From: Entonaema liquescens
Taxonomy: Eukaryota; Ascomycota; Sordariomycetes; Xylariales; Xylariaceae
Length of the DNA stretch: 64,000 bases
Direction: 5' to 3'
Assembly: GCA_902805475.1 (NCBI GenBank)
Contig: CADCSX010000006.1
Span: forward strand, 1,736,001 to 1,800,000
Part shown: positions 21,599 through 34,291 of the stretch, in pieces
Layout of the letters: each line of letters begins with the position of its first letter
How positions within the stretch are numbered: position 1 is the first letter of the stretch
The notes under the pieces: generated by a model
What the model saw: the letters and a program-made list of their open reading frames with translations, nothing else
The model's database searches: none
What the model was told of the DNA's origin: nothing
Translations under genes and position numbers: made by a program

Positions 21599-24467
21599 TT
21601 ACCAAACCTCCTCCCAAAATGGGTTCTGTGTTGCTAGTAGCTTTTGCGCAGCCTCGTGATCAGTGGCTATCTTCCCCATTACCATAGCATCATTTATAGC
21701 TAGTTTAACGGCCTCCGGCATCTTCCCTGAACTCCCACATATGCAAATCACGCAACGTTTCTGAATAAACTCGCAGACTAGCTGCCACTGCTCACGGATA
21801 CGGTCCTGTACGTAGATCTTTTCCTCTTGATCTCTGGAAAACGCCGTGAGAACTTTCACTCTAAGACTGCTCCATTCTTCTTGGAAGTAGAAGTCGGCGT
21901 CACGGTTTCGACCGCCAAAAAATAGGAGAGCATCACCAGCTTCCGTCTCTTCGAGACGGTCCCAGAGATGGGCACGTATTGGCGCGACGCCGGTACCTGG
22001 AGCTATCGCCAATAATGGTCTACGGACCCAATTAGCTTCTAATGTATCATATTCTCTATGCGTAATCATGATATCCGTGCCGGGGCGTAGGGATTCCAAA
22101 TAACGAGAGCAGAGGCCCTGTCGAGTCTTTCGCAGGACCGTCTTGTATTTCACTAACGCTATTAGAAGCTCGACTCGCGTGGTCTCTGGGTATTCTTCAC
22201 TCTTAAGAAGCAGGCCACCACTTGCGATACTGTATTCTCGGCCTCGCATTACAGGAAAGATGGATGGAAGATGTTGGTAAGGAATCTTGACCGATGGGAA
22301 ATCTTGGAGAACCTCTAGAATAGATCGCCGGGGCCGAGATGTATAGTCGTAGAATTCGTCTGAGAGGCCAGGGTTGGCGAATTCCCGTAGGCGCTCTTGA
22401 TGCATGGGGTCGTTCGTGTAGAAAGCAATATCTTGGAAGAATACGCGCTTCGGAATGGCGGTTATATCGTAGTTATGAATGAGGAGCTCGCGTAATGTGG
22501 AGCGAGGAAGAGGGTAGCAATTCTTGGGTCTCGAATAAAGCGCATCTTGTTCCCTTGCGCGATGTTCAAAGGGTGTATCGGCAACCTCGTTCCAATCCAT
22601 AAGGTCAATCAGCGCCTGTACGTCCGCTGGGAAATTCTTAGGATAAAGAACAACCGTATCACCCGGGACGTAGCTAAAGAGATCTCTCTCGCCTCTTCTG
22701 TTGGGATTCGGTTGTGTAGGTACGTCAAGGATGAGATGGCGCACATCTTGCCAGTGACTAACGGGAGTAACGCGGCGGTTCTCGCTCACACGAGCCGGCC
22801 AGCCTCTGGGTATTGGGAGGAGATCTGAAGGGGGTAGTGCCTCCTTAGAACTGCTTGGGTCTTCTAGGAGATATTTAGATGGATGATCTCTTAGAACATT
22901 TGGTCGATCTAGAATATCTATTCCGCCCTGTATTAGTCTGGCCGTCTGCTCTGATAGGCGCGCCGGATAGGTGTTGCTGTTAATAGACATCCTCTCTTCT
23001 CGTAGGGCCTGCTCTAATCGCTCTGGGTCAGGCGTGTCAAGATGACTGAAAAGTGCTGCTTTTCTGTCGAGAGTCTGTTTGCGCAGCATGTGATTATCAC
23101 CTCCATTTGATGATTTAATAAAAGGGGTAGCTGAACATGCATCGGTTGAATCCTCAACTCGGTGCCCGTCACGGTCAGGCATCGGTTCGTCTGAGAAATC
23201 CATCACGGGCGCTGGCTCTAATGTGAATTTTGGTGGAAGTTGAACATCCAGGGGTATGGGTAATAAACCGTCGGGTAATGGATACTCCTTTAGAAGATGG
23301 CTACGAAGGCTCAGGGACCAAGATAAGAAAGTGCCGTCGATACTATAAGAAAAGGTTAGTTTGCTACTGCACCTGTAATAAAGGAATCTAAAGTCATGAA
23401 GGATGTAGTAGAGTAAAGAAGAAGAAGAAGAAGAAGAAGAAGAGAGTTGGAGATGATGAAAAAGAGGAAGAAAAAGAAGAGTAATAAAAAAAAACCAGTA
23501 AAGCCGTCGAACCTGAGGCAGAAGGCGGAAGCTGCTTACCCGTCTTGGTGACGTTCGTCAGCCTCGCCACGTGGGAAGAACTCGGTCGCACCGAGCTGTT
23601 CAAGGCGTTTATGAAGTTTCCTAACTGCCCAGTTGTACCTGAATTAAATAAAATTTGGAAGATTAGTTGGTGATGATGTAATTGAGGGAGGAGTATGTTA
23701 GGGGGATATTGCATACTTGGAGTATGAACTATCGCCGAGACCAAATGTGGTGAAGTTAACTTGCTGCAGACAATTTGGAGGAAGTCGTTTGCGGAGGAGA
23801 CTCTTCCAAAACTTGCGAGCGTTCTTTGGTACTTCTCCTTGGCCCGTGGTAGAAATGACGAATATTATCAGAGTATATTGTAGTAATGTATTCTAAATGA
23901 GAAAGATTTGGTTACCATGATGTGTTGTCTTTTATTTGATGTTGTAGTTGACACTTGGAATAGGCAGCGCACGATAAAATTATAAAATAGCATGAGAGCG
24001 TGGCCATAAAGTTACAAGTAGAAACATAATATTCTACTAGTTTTACTATATGGATTGATAGGTTTAATTTTTGGAACTAGAGGGAGAGTGTATTTGTCCC
24101 GTGCACGCTTGTAAAGCTGGAAACGTACAAAGGAATAATAAGATGGAGATGAAAAAGACAGCAGCAACATTACTTTCAATAGTAACGTTAAATGTTAACA
24201 AAGTAGAAAATGTAAGCAAAAATACACTTGCCTTTTTGCTGCAATGACGAACGAATGAAACCACGAATATCAACTTACAAGTTCAACATCATTCATTTCT
24301 TGGACCTGCGTCATAAAGTGCAGCCTTTCTGTAAGCCGTTCAATATCACCGGCTAGATCTTGGCTATTCCCCGTCTCGGATCCATAAAGGATAAGTATGC
24401 GTCTATTCTCAAGCTCTGAGGCTCCGTCCCCACTGGCCCTATAGTCATTATTGAGTTCCGAAGCCAT
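21599..24467 (-). CDS. TAH18: NADPH-dependent diflavin oxidoreductase Tah18 (NDOR1 family)
   Basis: Passes electrons from NADPH through FAD and FMN to Dre2 in cytosolic iron-sulfur protein assembly. Exons on the minus strand: 24467-24279, 23892-23717, 23638-23540 and 23342-21599; product 735 aa. The introns are 386, 78 and 197 nt, long for this window. FMN/flavodoxin domain: ILILYGSETGNSQDLAG, then IFVISTTGQGEVPKNARKF and VNFTTFGLGDSSYSK. A linker contains GATEFFPRGEADERH and IDGTFLSWSLSLRSHLL. FAD domain: VSHWQDVRHLILDVP and RGREYSIASGG (RxYS flavin motif). NADPH domain: LLAIAPGTGVAPIRAHL, LLFFGGRNRDADFYFQEEW and ICGSSGKMPEAV. It ends in NPFWEEVW with the C-terminal aromatic that stacks on FAD. 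Every splice choice restores family sequence without gaps. It is longer than most fungal Tah18 because of a Ser/Asp-rich insert after the flavodoxin domain. Confidence 0.93.
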
Positions 24468-27400
24468 GTTGAATAATGTATGATTATAATTTTTAGACTT
24501 GAAAGATCCAAGAGAAGAATTGCAAGGGTTGCGCTACAAGTTTGGAAAGATGAGATCGATAAGATAAGAATCTTACTCTATTGAGTTCTCTGCCCCTCCC
24601 AATCAGGACCCCGCACTTGCTCTTGGATCCGCTATGACATTTTAGGGTTACAGGTATCAAACAGTAGGTAGTTACGACCTTATGCTGTACCAAGGCACTA
24701 CTGATACATGTATATACATGTACCTAGGGACTTGATGTAACTAGGTACATAATTGAAGGTATCGACATATATCTATAAGACTGCGTTCGTTATATACTAC
24801 TAGACAAGGGGTTATGTTTTTCTATATGCTTAACCATCATATATTATATCTCACTAGGTGTATATAGATCAAGAGGAGTGTCTGTTTATGTCTTTATCTC
24901 GGCCCCATAAATATTAGTGTAATCCTTACAACCCCTTTTCGGTCTATCTCCATAGGCTCGATGTGTAAAAAGGCCAACTCAAACTGCGGTGAACACGTTT
25001 CGACCCCACAATATCGAGCATAATAATACTCACGAGTAGCTAAGTACCATATATCTGACGTTGCTCAATGCTATCTAAGATACTGAGGTGGCCTTGTGGA
25101 GTTGACTACGTCCGCCGCCGTGTAACTAAGCGCTGCACCACGTCGTCCGCTGGGATGGTATAAAGTCTATTCCACACTTGTCATGAGCCTGAGAGAATAC
25201 CTGTGGCCGTCGCTATTAGTTGAGCCGCAGTCTGCTGCCTACACCGCTCAGGACAACTTGGACTACTTCGGTCTTTTTGCCAACGAGCCCTAGCATGGTC
25301 CGATTTTCCTTGCTCCACGGATACCAACGGTAAAGTTTCTGAATAATACCTTTGTTACGAGCGGTGTGCGTGTCTTCGAGTTGCGATTGGATCTCCTGTA
25401 GTGTCCGAAAGACGAAACCGCTTCCAAAAAGGGTAGGTGACTACCTAGGTAGATAGTGTTTGAGAGGTTATATTCGAATATGAGACTGTGGCTTTTTAGT
25501 CTTCTCTGGATGGATGGAATCCCGAGAGCTGCCACTTAAGATGCGTTTCTCTGAGAGTGTTTATGATCCGTGCTGGGTAGCACAAAGTAAGGAGCTGGAG
25601 GTGAACGGGCCTCCTATTGTACGACATGATGCCCCTGGGGCACCTGGCATGGGAGTTAGGATAAGTTTCTCGGCCCGCCCTGCATGACGTCCTTTAAACT
25701 CCCGAGACAACCATCCGGCTGAGATCCCTTCGAGGTCATACGGATTAGTAGGTCTAATATAGGCTCACAAAAAGAGTAACTCGGCCAAGTAGGCCAAGCC
25801 CAAGCTCAGTCTACCACATAAAGTAGTTATTTGGCCCTTCGTCTATAAACGGGATTCCGCGCATGGTGGCTCAAGGGACCTAATGGAACTCATAACAGGC
25901 TCAGAATGGCAATTTTCACTGCTTTAACCACCCAACCGTAGCTCCAATATATACAACTATGTTGCTACCGATACCGGTTTCGTACGTGGATGGAAGATCT
26001 GGTTCATAAATCGAAAACGATTCAGTTCGTCTTGCTCCGTTACTTAATATGATCTCTTCTATTTATCATACTTGGAACTTGTTTGACGAGAACGTTGCAG
26101 GTAGATAAAAGCTCTTTTCTCGCGCGACGTGCATGCCTTTAATTGGATGGAAAAACTTTCTTGGGGAATCGAGGGGGATACTAGGGAATGCCAGGATACC
26201 CTAAATCATCTCGTAAGGCATAGCTACCCCGTAGTTTACATAATAGATATGTTAGTATCTAAGTAAACCCGTTTATGATGGGACGTCCGTAGGGCTTCAA
26301 CCTCGAAATAAGACGCTAAAAGGGAATAGCGGTGTTTACCTTTTGAGTTAGGTAAGCTATAAACGGGCTGTTACGCAATCCCTCTAATCCCTCTAGGTAA
26401 ATGTTTATCACGTGCAGCTAAGGATGTATATACTACATACCTAGGTATGTAGACATGTAAGCTGTCATGAAGACTTCCATGAGATCTGTCATATATATTT
26501 TTAATATTACTAAGTAAATCGCCGAATAAAAAGCCAACAGACAATTTTAACTTGATTGCGAGTCCAGGAACAGGTCATCTAGAAGCTGCAAAGTAACGTT
26601 GAGATGACCCTTCAATCGTCTGCATTTTAGTATATTCTTGCATTCTGGGAGCCGGCGTTTTGGTTAGGGCTGCCGATTTGGCCGTAACTTTCATGCACGC
26701 AACAGGTACCAGTATGGAAGCTACCTTACCCAGCCGAAGACACCGGCAAAAACCATGTGGACTAATAAACTTGTTTTGCCAATTGCGTAGTGCACCACCA
26801 CCTCACCTAAAATCGTCAGTTGACTGGAAGAGTCACACACCGACATAATATTTTATTTTATTGTTTTGTTTGCTACGGAATAGAGAGATTGATATTAAGC
26901 TTAAATTTAGGAGATTTATTACATGTATTTTCTTATAATGTTTATCGGTGTAAAATCATGCATATACATTTTTAATAATCATGTTGGAAGTTTCAGCTCA
27001 GTTTGTGATAATATAAGTATTAAGGTATTAAGATTTGTTTCTTAGGAGCGACCGTAAAGGGGTAAAAAGGGGGGTTGTCTTTTTTTTTTCTTTGCGATTT
27101 GTAGGTGAAGAAAGGTGTCGATTAAACAACAAGGATAGGGGTGTATCTATAAATGGCCCTGTTGAGTTCGCATTGTCCGCATTGAGTGGCTCGATCGTCA
27201 GAACCCCAGAAACCTGGTTCTTTCAGAGCTTCCAGAAGATTGGTTGACTTGTGACTTGACTTAATCGTACCCAAACAGTCCAAGTTCGCATATGGAAAGA
27301 AAAAACTCCGACAATGAAGAACGTGGTTCCTTTTAATAACATGTCATATTGTGTCTGGATGCGAGTTACCCGATTTTAGTAGAACAAAGATGCAACCAAG

Positions 27401-28846
27401 CAAGCATTGAAATGGCGTAATTTACTGTTTTTAATGCGCCCCTTCAATGCGCCCCCCGAGTTTTGACAATTCAAGCAGCTTGCCGAACTGACGTTAGTAG
27501 GTAAGTATGTAGTTACCTGACTCTAACTACCTAGTACAATACCTAAGACATCTACAGCTGGCGCATTTTCTGCAACGAAGCATACCTAGGTAGGTGTGGG
27601 AATTATGTACCTAACATAGCACGTACGTTAGGTAGGCAGGTACCTACCTGACTTATTAATGCAACCTAAAGAACCATCCATGTCCTTCCATCCCAACTTC
27701 TCGGAAAACTCGAGTTTAATGGCAGTCGTACCTTTGATCCTGTTGGAGCGTGAAAGAGGTACCATTGAAGGAAACTCTCCGGTGTAACCGACTTGGGAGA
27801 TTCTGGTATTAGTCAAACACATAACATAAGGTACATGATAAATCCATAGTGCATAGAAATATTTCATGGTCGAATTAGGTAGGTAGTTAATATAGCAAAC
27901 ATATATGATGCACAGAAAAGGAAATCGATATGATATATGAGGTTTTAATGATTTGTATGCGCGGATTGCACTTTTCTATCTTCTAAGCATTATCCGCAAA
28001 GGTTCTTATTGAAAGAACTTAGGGTAATAGTGATCATGACTTACTGGAACAGGCAGGCCCATATGACCTTTCTTGCCTCTTCTTACTTTCTCTAACCATG
28101 TGCCACTTGCCTCTCTACTACATTCACTATATCTTTGTCCTTCCAATGATCTTCTGTTTTCTCGTCATGCCAATTAGGATTTCAATATTAGCTGAGTCAT
28201 CTGTTTTTAGCCTGCCTATTTTAGGTACCGTATAGTCACTGTTGATTCAGACACTCCAAGATGAAATCTACAGTGTCAGTGTAGTTAGATTAGCGTACCT
28301 AAGGCATCTATCAATATAAATAAGTAAACACATCACACCGTACCTACAGTGGTAAACAGCCCCCGGAGGCAAGAACGCGCCGAAGTAACCTTAACATACA
28401 GATGTTGAGGTACGTACCTGGTCTAGCCTGAGCTAGTACAAGTAAGTTCCATGCGTCCCCCTTTCTACAATTGGCCCATAGATTCCTGTCAAGTGCAGTC
28501 ATAAAGTTATTTACCCCACGCCTGCCGTATATCTAACTTTTGCGTGACCCACACAAGAAACAACAACCCTTAAAAATTCTGGCCGCGTCCGAACATCTGG
28601 TCTCTCCCATTTCTTCTTTACACCTCTCAATCCCATCAATCTCAAGCTCGTTGTGTCACAACTTACCGATTCCCAACTCTTTCAATCTTCTCTAGGGCAC
28701 GTAGCCACCCTATTCCTCCCCGAAATTGTTCAAGAGTTCAATACTGAACCCAAACCCGAACGTCCATTCAACGTCTATTAATCGCCTCTTGTCAAGTTAA
28801 TAAACCTACCTTCAACTAATCTCCCAACCCAGAACCACCAGTCATA
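24468..28846. other. 4.4-kb gene-poor region
   Basis: The largest tract without a supported gene. Only short frames are seen on either strand and none has a recognisable domain. It is AT-rich in places (about 26850-27030) and contains TACCTAGGTA palindromes at 25442, 26438 and 27583 plus a dense set of ACCTA/TAGGT half sites at 27500-27650. About 28560-28846 is pyrimidine-rich and likely the leader of the RRM gene. It may include decayed repeats, but I cannot identify one. Confidence 0.5.
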
Positions 28847-30303
28847 ATGGCCACCACTGTGGAGAAAGTTGCTGACGCTGCCGTCAACGACGTTACCAAT
28901 GCTCTGAGCAATACCTCTCTCGCTGGCAAGGACGAGAACAAGGATGCCGTCCATGCTAGTGCCGCCGAGGGTCGCCGACTATACATCGGCAACCTCGCAT
29001 ATGCGACAACTGAGGGGGAGTTGAAAGAATTCTTCAAGGGTTACCTTGTGTAAGTTTATACCGTATCCCTTGCTTCATCACTACCAAATATGGAATTATT
29101 TCCATAACTTGTTGTCGAATGTCTACCTATCCAATATCTCATTCCTTGGATTCCCTTGTGCTACTCCAAGGGTCTACACATGTGTTTAGCTGCTACTGCT
29201 GCCTATCCTTTTTACAGAAAGTGGTAGTAGGCAAGTATTTACGGTTAATATCCTCATAAATGGAGGGGTTATCACGGGACTGGCTTTGATTTCTGGTTCC
29301 TATCAAGCCTGTTAGAATTTTAACTAATCTTCTATCCTTAGTGAATCCGTCTCGATTCCGAAGAATCCTCGCACCGATCGTCCCGTTGGCTATGCCTTCG
29401 TGGATCTCTCTACCCCCACCGAGGCTGAGCGCGCCATCGCTGAACTCTCCGGCAAGGAGATTCTAGAACGAAAGGTCTCCGTTCAGCTTGCCCGCACTCC
29501 CCAGCCGGCTGGCGAGAAGGCTGAGGGAGCTACCAACGGCGAGGCTGGTGCTGAGGGCTCTCGGCGCCGATCCTCTGGTCGTGGCCGAGGCCGCGGTCGC
29601 GGTCGTGCTGGTCGCGCTGGTCGTGGCGGCCGAACTGTATGTCTTTAAAACAGTCTGTATTTGTTTTGCCAGCTGCTAACAGTGCCATTTAGGAGGGCGG
29701 AAAGGACGATGCCCCTACTACCGAGGCGGGTGCAAATGCTACTGCTGCCGACTCTGAGGTTCTGCCTTTGACCGATATCACCAACAAGGCGGATGCTGAC
29801 AAAGGTGATAAGACTGCGAAGAAGGGTCCTGCTCGTGAGCGCCGCGAGCGTGGACCGCCTGCTGACGGTATCCCCTCCAAGAACAAGGTTATGGTCGCTA
29901 ACCTACCCTATGACCTAACCGAAGAGAAGGCAAGTCATTATTTCGGTGACGATTAATTTCGTATATGCTAACCTTCCTATAGCTTAAGGAACTCTTTAAT
30001 GATTACCAGCCTTCCTCTGCCAAGATTGCCCTTCGTCCCATCCCTCGGTTCATGATCAAGAAGCTTCAGGCTCGCGGCGAACCCCGCAAGGGCCGTGGCT
30101 TTGGTTTTGTCACTTTAGCTTCTGAGGAACTTCAGCAGAAGGCTGTTGCCGAGATGAACGGTAAGGAGATTGAGGGCCGCGAAATTGCCGTCAAGGTCGC
30201 TATCGACAGCCCCGATAAGACGGACGAAGAGGCGAACATCCCTCAGGAGAACGAGGCCAATGGCCAAGAGGCAGCTCCCGCTGACCCTGCTGCCACCGCT
30301 TAG
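28847..30303 (+). CDS. two-RRM RNA-binding protein with central RGR-rich segment
   Basis: Exons 28847-29049, 29342-29636, 29693-29929 and 29983-30303; product 351 aa. RRM1 spans about residues 44-125: RNP2 is LYIGNLAY and RNP1 is PVGYAFVDL. A Gly/Arg-rich stretch at about 145-165 (GRGRGRGRGRAGRAGRGGR) follows. RRM2 begins at KVMVANLPYDL with RNP1 KGRGFGFVTL, and the C-terminus is acidic. The architecture resembles S. pombe Rnp24 and related nucleic-acid-binding proteins; the exact role is not clear. Intron 1 is 292 nt and contains two predicted hairpins. The third intron starts with GC (GCAAGT...CTATAG, 29930-29982), a GC-AG intron; no GT alternative restores RRM2. It is probably nuclear and acts in mRNA or rRNA maturation, which is inference from domains only. 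Confidence 0.85.
29930..29982 (+). other. GC-AG intron
   Basis: The donor is AAG|GCAAGT, the acceptor CTATAG|CTT and the branch-like site GCTAAC. Splicing joins LTEEK to LKELFNDYQ in RRM2 in phase 0. Reading through gives a stop at 29954. Confidence 0.85.
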
Positions 30304-31392
30304 ATAATCTAAGCATACTTCCGACGGCGCATATTTAATTCTCAACGCAAGATGTATCCAGCAAACTATGTCTTATCACGGATACATTGCACAATAGTTA
30401 CGCGTCAGCCGGGTTTTACGAGGGATGGCTAGTTTCTTGATTTCACCATAGATACGAAAACCCCACAGGACAGTAGCAATATGGCCTCAGATATCGTCAG
30501 CAGCGAGTACGGCATTCTGCATTCGCATTTCTGGCGGACGTCTTGTGTCATGATGCTGCAGTTTTGACACATCTTAATTTTTCACGAATGACTTTGACAA
30601 CCACCTCTCGAGCATTTTCACGGGTTGTACACTAGGTGGACAACGGAGCAGGGGGGTCACGGTGGACTCGGAAAAGTTCTCGCGAGCACAGAATAAATAT
30701 GATTGATAACGGACTGATGCATTTGTGACCTATCATTTGTGAGATGCGTGACTCTAAACCATAGTATTTCCGTTTTGTGTTAACCAAATCGGAAAATCCA
30801 CAATACCCCCCCATAAGTAGTTGATTGAGTAGTGAAATCGAGGATGAGAAAGGGTGGTGGCGAATTTAAGTGACATCAACTCGGTAGCCAACAATCTTCA
30901 AGCAATGGTATTTAGCCCATGATAAATCATGAATCTCGTTTTAAAAATATCTAGTCTCCTAGCATTGGAAAATACGACGTGAATGGATATGGATACTACA
31001 TGTAGGTACAGGTATGAGAAGAGAAATCTAGACTTTGTTTTGGTTCTCTCTAAGCCTATCGTGGTAGGGGATGAGAACGCTAAAACAAGATGTGGAGAAT
31101 CGGGGTAGTCTTGGCCCCCGATATTCCCAATTCATCAAATATCCCTATTTTATCAGTGTCGGCGATTGCGCACGAGTTAAATTAACACCACGTACTGCGG
31201 TACTTCATAAACTTCATAATTTCATAGACGGTTAATAAAAACTGTCCTCACATACGCAAACGCCTTTTAAAATTGATTTGATGCCATTAACGCCTCGTTT
31301 ACGGCTCCCTCTTGACACCGATTTGATAATTGTTAGATAGAGACCTATATTACTCCCTGCTGCCGCTTCGGCGCAACAATCAATCGTTTATA
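30304..31392. other. intergenic, nothing recognised
   Basis: Holds the 3' end of the RRM gene and the promoter of GCS1. No supported gene, repeat or RNA. Confidence 0.5.
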
Positions 31393-32700
31393 ATGGCCTC
31401 CAAAGCTATGTGGGAAGTTGACCCGGAGACCAGATCAAAGGTACGCATCGCTATTAGTCGTTGGCTCTTAAATCAATATCATCGCAATTTACTACAGTCG
31501 TCGGTCATGTTATGAAATATTTACTAACCGTCAGCTTACTTCCTAGCTCCTGGCTATACAAAAGACGAATGACAACAACATCTGCTGCGATTGCAACGCT
31601 CCAAATCCGCAATGGGCGTCTCCCAAGTTCGGCGTTTTTATCTGCCTCTCGTGTGCCGGTGTTCACCGGGGCCTTGGCGTCCACATTTCTTTCGTTCGAT
31701 CCGTTACCATGGACGCGTTCAAACAGGCTGAGATCGAGCGCATGCGCCTCGGCGGTAATCAGGGATGGAGATCATTCTTCGAACAGCACGAAGACACTAA
31801 GATGCGCGGCCTAAACTGGGATGATGCTACAATTGCAGAGCGATACAGCGGCGAAGTGGGTGAGGAATGGAAGGAGAGACTCAGTGCTAAGGTTGAGGGT
31901 AGAGAATACGTGCCTGGTGAGCGGAAGACCACGCCGCAACCCGCTCCCGCAGCTGCAAAGCCTGGCCCGAAACAGATCAGTAGGACTGGAACGCCTCTGC
32001 AAGGCGTGGCAACAAGCGGAAGCCGAACTGCAAGCCCTAGCCGACCGGGTGTCAAGGCCAAAGTCGACGATGAATATTTTGCGCGACTAGGAAAGGAGAA
32101 CGCGTCTAGGTCAGCAGACTTACCACCTAGTCAAGGAGGTAAATACGCCGGATTTGGAAACACCCCTGCACCTGCAAAGACCAGCAATGGAGCACTCCCC
32201 GATCTATCTGAGGTGCAGAAGGACCCGGTAGCCGCACTGACAAAAGGGTTCGGCTGGTTCACAACGACCGTAAGCAAGACGGCTAAAGGGTTTAACGACG
32301 ATTTCCTTCAGCCTACGGCCAAGCAGGTGAGTGCAAGCATTCGCATGCTTAACCGCGCAACGAAGCGAGTACGGTTGCTAATCAACTCTAACAGCTCTCA
32401 GAGTCAGACTTCGCAGCACAGGCGAGAGCTGCGGCAGGGAACGTAGGTAAGGCGGCGCAGGCCGGCGCAATGACAGCACAGGAGCGGTTTAACCGCTTCG
32501 TCGAGGGGTCCGATGGGCAGAGACAAGCCCGGATGGACGAAAGTAAGAAAGCATTCTGGGACGACTTCGCGGCGGCGGCGGATCAACGACATGGTACTGG
32601 TCCTAAGTACAGCTCAGTCGGAACTTCAGCCATGGGAAGAGGCGGAAATAAGAATGCCCCAGCGGCGGCCAAGAAGGACGACGAGTGGGACGACTGGTAG
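31393..32700 (+). CDS. GCS1: ADP-ribosylation factor GTPase-activating protein, Gcs1/ArfGAP1 type
   Basis: Stimulates GTP hydrolysis on Arf1 during COPI vesicle cycling at the Golgi. Exons 31393-31440, 31547-32326 and 32395-32700 (introns 106 and 68 nt); product 377 aa. The ArfGAP domain fills the first 125 residues. Its zinc finger is formed by Cys29, Cys32, Cys49 and Cys52 (CDCNAPNPQWASPKFGVFIC then LSC), followed by GVHRGLGVHISFVRS with the catalytic arginine at about position 57. The C-terminal half has an amphipathic, ALPS-like segment (KGFGWFTTTVSKTAKGFNDD) and RFNRFVEG, as in ArfGAP1 proteins that sense membrane curvature. The ATG at 31393 encodes MASKAMWEVDPETRSK, the usual start. Intact. 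Confidence 0.93.
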
Positions 32701-33349
32701 TGGATGGGCGGGGACTATCAGTTCATACTGGGTCTAATGAAGAGGCTGCATTGGTATCAGAATGTGCGATTATACCTATAGACGACGGACACGATGCCAT
32801 GCTGTACAATTAGGTAAGCTAAATGGAGTTCTGGGTAGCGTATCGCGTATCGTATATACATCTATGTATTAGAATCAATGTGAAAGGTGCAAATATTATT
32901 TCTATACGGCGGCGTCTAAGTGAATGCATAAGGTACTTGTATTAAACAATTACCTAGTTACTTCTAATGTTTTCTCTTCATTATAAATCATCGTCAGACT
33001 ATCCAGCTCTGGAACTACCTATTCATATATTTGAGCTATTGACTAATAAATTCCAAGAGTATTGTTGCTTAATTACGCCCGTAGGAAAATAAATGTTCAT
33101 CTTAAGGGCGGCTGTACAAAGTAAACAATCACGTGGGGCCTTTTTGGCCGAGGTTTTTTAAAGTAGAAGCGCGGCTATCGCCGGTCTCGGTCGCGGATTT
33201 TCCTGCCGTCATTGGGAACGGAGCTTCAATTAAGGTTAGCCGAAGCGTGGAATTCAACAAGAAACATAAGCTTCACTTTCACTTTTGCCTCTTTTTCTTT
33301 CATTTCGCTTTTTCTTTATATAGACAGCCAGCATAGCTGCGAACTCGTC
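32701..33349. other. intergenic, nothing recognised
   Basis: 3' end of GCS1 and promoter/leader of the ETF beta gene. The last 80 bases are TTTC-rich. Confidence 0.5.
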
Positions 33350-34291
33350 ATGTCAGCACTACGCATTCTCGTACCCGTAAAGCGGGTAATTGACTATGCG
33401 GTAAGAATCAATTTAACTACTACCTAGCTCCTACACAAGACCAGCAAAATTTACCGAGGGGATAGACAAGCTAATCATTCTTGGTTTCCCCCTATCCGCA
33501 GGTTAAGCCCCGCGTCAACAAGGCGCAGACGGGCGTCGAGACGGCTGGCGTCAAGCACTCGATGAACCCGTTCGACGAGCTCTCGGTCGAGGAGTCGGTG
33601 CGGATCCGGGAGAAGAAGGCGGCGCCGGGCGGGGTGGAAGACATCTGCGTGATCTCGGCGGGGCCCCCCAAGGCGGCGGAGGTGCTGCGCACGGCCATGG
33701 CGATGGGCGCCGACCGCGCCATCCACGTCGACGTCAAGGAGGGCGAGGACCTGGAGCCGCTCGGCGTCGCCAAGCTGCTCAAGGCGACGGTCGAAAAGGA
33801 AAAGAGCAACCTGGTGATCCTCGGCAAGCAGAGCATCGACGACGACGCCGCCCAGACGGGGCAGATGCTCGCGGGCCTGCTGGGCTGGCCCCAGGCCACG
33901 CAGGCTAGCGAGGTTAAGTTCGGCGCTGGCGATACCGTCGAGGTCACGAAGGAAGTTGACGGTGGAGTGGAGACAGTCCGCGCGAAGCTGCCGATGGTGA
34001 TTACGACGGATTTGCGCTTGAATGAGCCGCGCTATGCGAACTTGCCGAATATCATGAAAGCGAAGAAGAAGCCGCTTGTCAAGATGAGCTTGAGTGATTT
34101 GGGCATTTCGAACGAGAGGCGGCTGAAGGTTGTTAAGGTTACAGGTATGTTTTTTTTTTTTTTTCTATTTGTCCCCTCTTCTTTAAGGTATATACTAACT
34201 TGCTACAGAACCACCGCCAAGAGAAGGAGGTGGCAAGGTAGAAGATGTAGATGGGTTGATTTCCAAGTTGAAGGAGCTGGGCGCAATATGA
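33350..34291 (+). CDS. ETFB: electron transfer flavoprotein beta subunit
   Basis: Mitochondrial matrix subunit that, with ETF alpha, carries electrons from acyl-CoA and other dehydrogenases to ETF-ubiquinone oxidoreductase. Exons 33350-33400, 33502-34144 and 34209-34291; product 258 aa, the usual size. The N-terminus is MSALRILVPVKRVIDYA, then VKPRVNKAQTGVETAGVKHS and NPFDELSVEESVRI. The AMP/FAD-binding region has VILGKQSIDDDAAQTGQML, and VITTDLRLNEPRYANLPNIM is the ETF beta signature with the recognition-loop Leu. The end is KVEDVDGLISKLKELGAI. Intron 2 begins with a long T run (GTATG then T17). GC content in 33500-33900 is much higher than in the flanks, giving a sharp gradient inside one gene. 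Confidence 0.95.
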
